DNA of 64,000 nucleotides from Aquirhabdus parva (GTDB lineage Bacteria; Pseudomonadota; Gammaproteobacteria; Pseudomonadales; Moraxellaceae): NCBI RefSeq assembly GCF_003351745.1, contig NZ_CP031222.1, positions 1 to 64,000 of the forward strand, read 5' to 3'. Shown piece by piece: positions 60,001 to 64,000 of this stretch (position 1 is its first letter; each line of letters starts with the position of its first letter). The notes under the pieces were generated by a model. It saw only the letters and a program-made list of their open reading frames with translations, ran no database searches and was not told where the DNA came from. The position numbers and the translations under genes were made by a program.

Positions 60001-61097
60001 TTGATGATCTACAGGGTTATAACCGCTATAGTTATACGAGTAACAATCCTCTGAGCTATGTTGATTTAGATGGTTATCGCTGGAAGTTCCTAGGTAAGAA
60101 GTTGGGCGGGTTTATTGAGAAAATTGCACGACCTGCGGCAGCTGTTGTAGTTAGTATTGTCGTCTGTGGACCCGGTGCGCCGGCGTGCGTGGGTGCGGTC
60201 TCTGCGGCAACGAATTCCGCACTTTCCGGAGGTAGTCTTAGCGATGTACTCAATGCTGGAGTTCGTGGCGGGATCATCGGTGCAATCTCAGGTGGAATCT
60301 CAGGTGGCATTGGCGACAATATCGATCAAGCTACATCGCCGTTTTTAAATGCGGTTGCACATGGTGTAGCGAATGCGGTAATCAGCAAGGTTACAGGTGG
60401 TGATGCGGGTGCGGGCTTTATCAGTGGATTTGCAGGAGCCTATGCATCTAATATCGGCATTACCAGTAATGTTTATGGTGCAGCTTTTATTGGTGGGGCG
60501 ACAAGCGCAGCAACAGGTGGTGACTTCTTTGAAGGAGCGACATTAGCAGCGATTAGTTTCCAAACTAATTGGGAAATGCATAGTGGACGAACCACAGGTG
60601 CAGCTATTGGAGCTGGAGTTGGTGCCGTTGCAGGAGCTGGTGTCGCTGTTGCCTGTGATGGCATGACAAGTATGTTATGTACACCGGGTAATCCAGCAAT
60701 CGTCGCAGGTGGTACAGTTGTCGGTGGTTCTATAGGGTCGATACTTGGGGGCTGGTATGACGCTGTCCATGCAATATTAAGTACAAGCGGTGGACAGAGC
60801 AATAGTTTGAATATGTCAGGTCAGGGCTCAAGTACGGGTTCTCCAATACCAGACCCTGATGATGATTTTGATAATAGGCCAAATAAGGTTCGCATTGCGG
60901 GTCAGTCAGGAAAAGAAGCAGCCAAAGATGTGCCCTCTTGGGCGCGGGGAGAAGTTCCTAAAGTTGGAGAAAATGGGAATAAATTTGCTACTCGATTAAT
61001 GAATGACAAGTATGGTAAAGGCGAGTGGGAGAAAGGGGTCGGGGAGTTTAATAAGATTAGAAAATACGGTGATCGTGGTTTTAAAGACCCTAATTAA
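57075..61097 (+). CDS. RHS repeat protein with signal peptide and C-terminal toxin-like tip
   Basis: This 1340-residue protein starts behind GGGGTAAGAA. Residues 1-33 are a signal peptide ending SAVHA. Many YD repeats follow (YDAAGHLRRTIDSLNYN, YDVLNRLIHRVEPD). The RHS core end lies at about residues 950-1000: GRIYDPEIGRFMSADPTVDG, then YNRYSYTSNNPLSYVDLDGY. After that comes a variable region of about 340 residues with Gly- and Ala-rich hydrophobic stretches and a final 70-residue domain (DVPSWARGEVPKVGENG, FATRLMNDKYGKGEWEKG, IRKYGDRGF). That layout is the polymorphic toxin pattern. The tip is probably the toxin, though its activity is unknown. The acidic gene after it is the likely immunity partner. 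Confidence 0.85.
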   Translation: MRLTTGVIGGLKQLTILCLVTAGLNVSAVHAGIVQSSDTSYQYDDEGNVLRQDVIITANEENADGATTQRKYRNLTVNSYDYKDPKSWMLGQLKCTQTLKQIVNPTSELSNVGGGLTDVVDNHSTTFVYVGTYAEILQSNKSGELAPTDPNNVQSCTAPTDNLITTNYSYDSWGNLSSVDKAAPATATAAAVSSHDEMTYTTDGRYLASKTNQFGQVERYDYDLARGLLKTKTFIDGTTESYVYDDVGRLTRTNSFDGTSIWTEYKNCGATGPEQCTNLEKYLIKTTKHVPESSGANQILSPDIKYYDQLGRNTHSMRYIYTDPNAQTSRVQVTSLVEYDPYGRVRYTHTPYFGDESLADYDKSWTKTSYDAFDRPFKTIDNNTKKVTAVKYINPFTTFSSLAACDACAPDSSKAEVVNALNQQVMVIDSKGSRLRKTYDAAGHLRRTIDSLNYNITMDYDLAGNKIGMHDPDMGYWSYTYDGFGRLRTQTNAKGNLTSYEYDVLNRLIHRVEPDKDSYWEYDNSNGSGRSGKLVSTYTLANGAKDYSESYDYDGLGRKTVTHTSKLIDPKGTATQTFDSSVSYDWLSRPETITYPNGQSYVNVYDFYGNLVRLRTLDNKTLWQALSRDRWNRVVKERLGNGLVTTRSYNFSRSTLNSINTTLQVGANTSLIQNDTYQFDDYGNLFNRTDQMTGYSEDAEYDSLNRIRYLTQKNVNLNQIIQSNQYTYNSAGNLLHKTGVGDYTYGSPGKAGCTGIHQVCQTTGGNGIADNTFTYDANGNMLNGNGKSSVVWNSFDKVSKIKTTDGVEENFLYDTDHDRVRKTQYKYGVKTSEIVYINPRLDLGGTFERSYDYKTDGVTVNKIEERAHLYADGRPIGQFVTVRNAQDSVTDNHLDYFLTDHLGSIKIVTDESGAVKERTTFDVWGQRVSMDGTAATRHGFTGHEMLDDVNLVNMNGRIYDPEIGRFMSADPTVDGVDDLQGYNRYSYTSNNPLSYVDLDGYRWKFLGKKLGGFIEKIARPAAAVVVSIVVCGPGAPACVGAVSAATNSALSGGSLSDVLNAGVRGGIIGAISGGISGGIGDNIDQATSPFLNAVAHGVANAVISKVTGGDAGAGFISGFAGAYASNIGITSNVYGAAFIGGATSAATGGDFFEGATLAAISFQTNWEMHSGRTTGAAIGAGVGAVAGAGVAVACDGMTSMLCTPGNPAIVAGGTVVGGSIGSILGGWYDAVHAILSTSGGQSNSLNMSGQGSSTGSPIPDPDDDFDNRPNKVRIAGQSGKEAAKDVPSWARGEVPKVGENGNKFATRLMNDKYGKGEWEKGVGEFNKIRKYGDRGFKDPN

Positions 61098-61117
61098 TTT
61101 TAAATTGGATATATAGC

Positions 61118-61366
61118 ATGTCACAAAAGAAAGTTTATCTATTACAGCATTGGTATGATGAAGATGATCTTGAAACTTATAAGATCCTTGCTGTTTTTAG
61201 TTCAAAAGAGAAGGCAGATGAAGCCAGAGAGTATTTTGCCAAATTGTCTGGTTTTAGGGATTATCCAGAAGATTTTATAATAAATAGCTACGTTCTCGAT
61301 GAACTAAAAGAGTGGACTGAAGGTTTTGTTTCTGAAAATGATTTAGATGATTTCTGGAAAGAATAG
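61118..61366 (+). CDS. Candidate immunity protein for the RHS tip
   Basis: This 82-residue protein is strongly acidic and has no signal peptide. It begins KKVYLLQHWYDEDDLETYKI, continues with AVFSSKEKADEAREYFAKL and ends DELKEWTEGFVSENDLDDF. It starts 20 bases after the RHS stop. Its size, acidity and position are those of immunity proteins that neutralise a basic C-terminal toxin domain. It resembles a family of small proteins found next to toxin tips, but I cannot name it with certainty. Confidence 0.65.
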   Translation: MSQKKVYLLQHWYDEDDLETYKILAVFSSKEKADEAREYFAKLSGFRDYPEDFIINSYVLDELKEWTEGFVSENDLDDFWKE

Positions 61367-61526
61367 GCCGACAGCGACAGTGGCATGTTATATCAAGAAA
61401 GCACTATTCGGTATTTTCTGTGGGGGCATCGGCTATGCCCAATTTACTTAAGAGTCGAATGTTTTTAATTGATATTTATGACAAAGTTTGATTTTAATGA
61501 TTAACAATTATAGAGGTACTTCTACG

Positions 61527-61832
61527 ATGAAAAAATTAATCCTCATCTGTGCCCTCGCCATGAGCTCATGGGCAGTCGCAGCACCCGCCTCGATTCTGAC
61601 CGTCCCGAGTGGCTGGCGTTTGCAGAACTATACAGGTGGTGCTCTCGTGGTCTGGTATACCACAGCAAGCACCTGTACCACCGGAAAGCTGACACTACCT
61701 GCAGGCAACGAATCACAGCGTAACCGATTCTGGGCACTGGTACTGGCTGCCAAAACAGCCTCACGTAAAGTCCTCGTTGAATACGACGACAGCACCTGCG
61801 TGATCAGCAGCTTTGGCCTACTTGAAGGCTGA
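61527..61832 (+). CDS. Small secreted protein, distant sibling of the 56651 gene product
   Basis: This 101-residue protein starts at ATG 61527 (GAGGTACTTCTACG before it). The signal peptide is MKKLILICALAMSSWAVA, cleaved after AAPA or nearby. The mature part keeps two cysteines (STCTTGKLTLPAGN and DDSTCVIS) with the pattern Cys - short strand - helix with Leu - LV or VV strand - Asp-x-x-Cys seen also in the earlier small protein. The open frame back to 61488 adds a polar leader that would hide the signal, so it is rejected. Function unknown. Confidence 0.65.
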   Translation: MKKLILICALAMSSWAVAAPASILTVPSGWRLQNYTGGALVVWYTTASTCTTGKLTLPAGNESQRNRFWALVLAAKTASRKVLVEYDDSTCVISSFGLLEG

Positions 61833-61869
61833 TCTACCCGTTACTGAACACTATAGGTACTTTGAATAG

Positions 61870-62292
61870 ATGGTTAATCTCAAGCAAGTTCAACGTGGTT
61901 TTACGCTATTGGAGCTGATGATCGTACTGGTCATCATCGGCTTGCTTGCCGGGATTATTGGTCCCAATCTATTCAAGAATCTTGAGAAATCAGAAAAAAC
62001 CACCGCACGCGCCCAGATAGACGCCTTCACCAAAGCCATAGACCAATATCGACTCGACACCGGCAGCTACCCAGACAAAAGCACAGGCTTAAAAGCCCTG
62101 TCTACTGCACCCGCAGGCGCCCAAAACTGGAATGGCCCTTATCTTAAAAAAGTCCCGTTAGACCCCTGGGGCAGTCCTTACCAATACCAGTATCCGGGAA
62201 CGCACAACACAACGGAATACGATGTCTACTCATGGGGTAAAGATAAAGCGGCGGGTGGAAGCGATGATGGGGCAGATATTGGTAATTGGTAG
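61870..62292 (+). CDS. gspG: Type II secretion major pseudopilin GspG
   Basis: This 140-residue prepilin-like protein has the prepilin peptidase site RGFTLLELMIVLVIIGLLAG (cleavage after Gly10, Glu at +5), the long hydrophobic helix, and the GspG C-terminal domain: YRLDTGSYPDKSTGLKAL, WNGPYLKKVPLDPWGSPYQY and a calcium-loop-like end with DGADIGNW. It lacks neighbouring gsp genes, which is unusual because gspG normally sits in a cluster. It lies between the RHS gene set and a second SpvB copy, so it may be a dedicated pseudopilin for exporting these proteins through the type II system. Confidence 0.9.
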   Translation: MVNLKQVQRGFTLLELMIVLVIIGLLAGIIGPNLFKNLEKSEKTTARAQIDAFTKAIDQYRLDTGSYPDKSTGLKALSTAPAGAQNWNGPYLKKVPLDPWGSPYQYQYPGTHNTTEYDVYSWGKDKAAGGSDDGADIGNW

Positions 62293-62584
62293 ATTGATTA
62301 GGCGCTCAAATGATGTGTCTAAGAGTTCCGGTAGATTTTAAAGATCATTTCTTAACTATCTTTAGATGAAAAATAAGAAAACTCTCCCCTCTATTTAGTG
62401 AAAATTCTGCATTTTGATTATTTCAAAATCCCTTTCGGTTAAGAAAATACAACCAAACGGTAATAAATATTAAATAAAGTTTATTTATTTCTCATAGAAT
62501 ATGTAGAATATATGTGTTTTTTGTTATATTCATGTGTGAAACGCGCCCTTGTTCTTCGCTTTAACGTCATACCCTTTCTGGCAG
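62293..62584. other. Intergenic leader before the second SpvB copy
   Basis: These 292 bases contain no gene. AAACGGTAATAA near 62454 also occurs before copy 1, and from 62493 on the leader matches copy 1 with one visible change. The end region of gspG shows no clear terminator. Confidence 0.6.
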
Positions 62585-63699
62585 ATGAAATTGAAAAATA
62601 AACTACTCTTAACTCTAAGTATTTTGGCTGTCATGCATGCAAGCCATGCCGCAGAAGTGGAAGCTGGTGGATTAACTGGTAAATTTTCGGTAAGTCCTTC
62701 AGGAGGCGCAGTTTATGATATTCCGCTTGCACTCCCCGCAGGTATTAACGGGGTGCAACCCAGTCTAAGCGTGACATATAACAGCCAAGGTGGCTATGGG
62801 CTATTAGGTCAGGGAGCCTCGCTTTCAGGTCTTTCCGTACTTCAGCGCTGTGGTCAAGTCAAAATCATTGATGGAACCAACCGCCCAATCGCCGGGGATG
62901 CCAATGATCGACTTTGTCTGGATGGCCAGCAACTGCTGCTGGTGAGCGGGGACTCATACTGGGCAGACAACGCGATCTACAGCACCGAAATCAAGAATTT
63001 TGCCCGTGTTCAAGCGGTCGTTGACCAAGGTAATAAATACTATCAAGTGATCGCCAAAGATGGACAGGTTTCCCGCTACGGAAGTCGAGACGACTCACGT
63101 GAACGTGCTGGCGACTCCTCCTTTGATCCCAATCTGATCATCGCCTGGTATATCGATACGGCCTATAAGCGTGAATATCCGGGTGTTGGCATTACATATG
63201 CCTACAGAATCGTCAATCCCAGTGACTTTGGGATTAACGATGGCAACATGATTTCAAAGAAGATGTTGGATGCCATTCGTTATGTTTATGGCAGTAACGA
63301 TGCCACGGTTAAGGCTGTCATGAATTACATGCCAGTTAATTTATACAGTAAGCAATATGCTCCAGGTGGTCTCCATCTGCAAAACAATTACCTGCTTAAA
63401 GGGATCTCGGTTTGTGAATCCAGTGGCAATGCCCCTTGTGGAGAAACGAGTAGTGGAGCCGAACAAGGTAAATTGATATCCAAATACAAATTTGGATATC
63501 AGGATACGAATCAAGACAACGCGATGGCACGCTTGCCAAAATTAACCTCAGTGACCGCTTGTGGGATTAATGATCAGTGTTTAAAGCCTGTAACCTTTAA
63601 CTATAACGCTGTGAATCTGCAGGTGGATAAGCGTGTGGTTCAGTTGTCTGGAGTTGCGGATGCTGATCGGGTTATTCATGGGGATTTTAATGGCGATGG
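62493..63699 (+). repeat. Long direct repeat, copy 2 (leader and 5' part of SpvB gene)
   Basis: Second copy of the 1207-base repeat at 53560-54766. Such near identity between copies 8.9 kb apart implies a recent duplication or ongoing gene conversion. It is a substrate for recombination that would delete or multiply the unit between the copies. Confidence 0.93.
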
Positions 63700-64000
63700 A
63701 CTGGCTGATTTAGTTATTACACCGGTGCTACCGGATCGACAAATATCCGCTCTTACAGATTTTCCTCAGACTGCCCCTCTAAATCTTTTTTTCTCTGACG
63801 GATATAATTTTAATAAAACTATTAAGCAGAGATCTACATACCCAAACGTATATAATTGTCGTTCTGAATTGGTAAATGGTACTTATTACATTCATTATGG
63901 AGTGAACGATCCAAAAGCATTTCCTTGTAATGCATATGAGAATTTAAGTAACTTTATTCCTATTCCTAACGCAAAAACCTCATTAGGTTATGCTGCGCTT
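62585..64000 (+). CDS. Second SpvB-like secreted protein (partial, runs off the window)
   Basis: The frame is open from ATG 62585 to the edge, 472 codons. The signal peptide and first 371 or so residues equal those of the copy at 53652. From the first DFNGDGLAD motif on, the sequence changes: this copy reads ADLVITPVLPDRQ, where the first reads ADFLTTSLTGVQE. Both then share TAPxNxxFSxG, so the divergent parts are homologous alleles rather than unrelated. The divergent stretch is more AT-rich. A second RHS gene set may follow beyond the window. Confidence 0.88.
   Translation, partial: MKLKNKLLLTLSILAVMHASHAAEVEAGGLTGKFSVSPSGGAVYDIPLALPAGINGVQPSLSVTYNSQGGYGLLGQGASLSGLSVLQRCGQVKIIDGTNRPIAGDANDRLCLDGQQLLLVSGDSYWADNAIYSTEIKNFARVQAVVDQGNKYYQVIAKDGQVSRYGSRDDSRERAGDSSFDPNLIIAWYIDTAYKREYPGVGITYAYRIVNPSDFGINDGNMISKKMLDAIRYVYGSNDATVKAVMNYMPVNLYSKQYAPGGLHLQNNYLLKGISVCESSGNAPCGETSSGAEQGKLISKYKFGYQDTNQDNAMARLPKLTSVTACGINDQCLKPVTFNYNAVNLQVDKRVVQLSGVADADRVIHGDFNGDGLADLVITPVLPDRQISALTDFPQTAPLNLFFSDGYNFNKTIKQRSTYPNVYNCRSELVNGTYYIHYGVNDPKAFPCNAYENLSNFIPIPNAKTSLGYAAL

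Overview
The window reads as chromosome of a gammaproteobacterium of the Moraxellaceae type (an Acinetobacter relative). The PpnP, FdxA, YqgE/RuvX and RlmB proteins, the 16S-Ile-Ala-23S-5S operon and the moderate base composition all fit, but the species cannot be named from sequence reading alone.

Region 1 (1-about 19270) is the right-hand part of a P22-like podoviral prophage in canonical order: portal tail end, scaffold, coat, gp4-like, gp10-like, needle-like coiled coil, three ejection proteins (the last with an N-terminal muramidase), an opposite-strand membrane moron, tail fibres, holin, signal-anchor endolysin, and a tyrosine integrase on the minus strand. The first 700 bases carry many reading-frame breaks: the scaffold gene is shattered and the coat start is out of frame. 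The gp10-like gene appears interrupted, because its usual C-terminal domain lies about 2 kb downstream as a separate small gene. The right prophage end abuts a carboxymuconolactone decarboxylase gene that has lost its 5' third.

Region 2 (19276-32200) is ordinary core genome: EamA transporter, rlmB, terC, ppnP, recN, a yqgE-ruvX-PAP2 phosphatase-MscS run, pgsA, an Atm1-type ABC exporter and an alpha/beta hydrolase. Region 3 (32340-38310) is a complete rRNA operon with two near-consensus tandem promoters, boxA elements, tRNA-Ile and tRNA-Ala, and a strong terminator.

Region 4 (38460-53152) is metabolic and accessory. A LysR regulator precedes a tightly coupled TonB receptor-phosphoesterase-MFS-histidine phosphatase operon, probably for taking up and dephosphorylating an organic phosphate. 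A minus-strand operon joins a molybdopterin oxidoreductase to ferredoxin FdxA, MoaA and ferredoxin-NADP reductase, which together supply cofactor and electrons. An AraC regulator is divergent from a fused Baeyer-Villiger monooxygenase-esterase, with two 21-bp direct repeats between them.

Region 5 (53560-64000) is a secreted SpvB/RHS toxin-like locus. It holds a SpvB/FG-GAP protein, a small secreted protein, an RHS protein with its own signal peptide and a variable toxin-like tip, an acidic immunity candidate, a second small secreted protein, and a lone GspG pseudopilin. A second copy of the SpvB gene then begins; its promoter region and first 370 or so codons are almost identical to the first copy, after which the two diverge abruptly. 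This locus is the strongest candidate for an undescribed system: a split, Sec-exported Tc/RHS-like toxin in a tandem array that appears to diversify by recombination.
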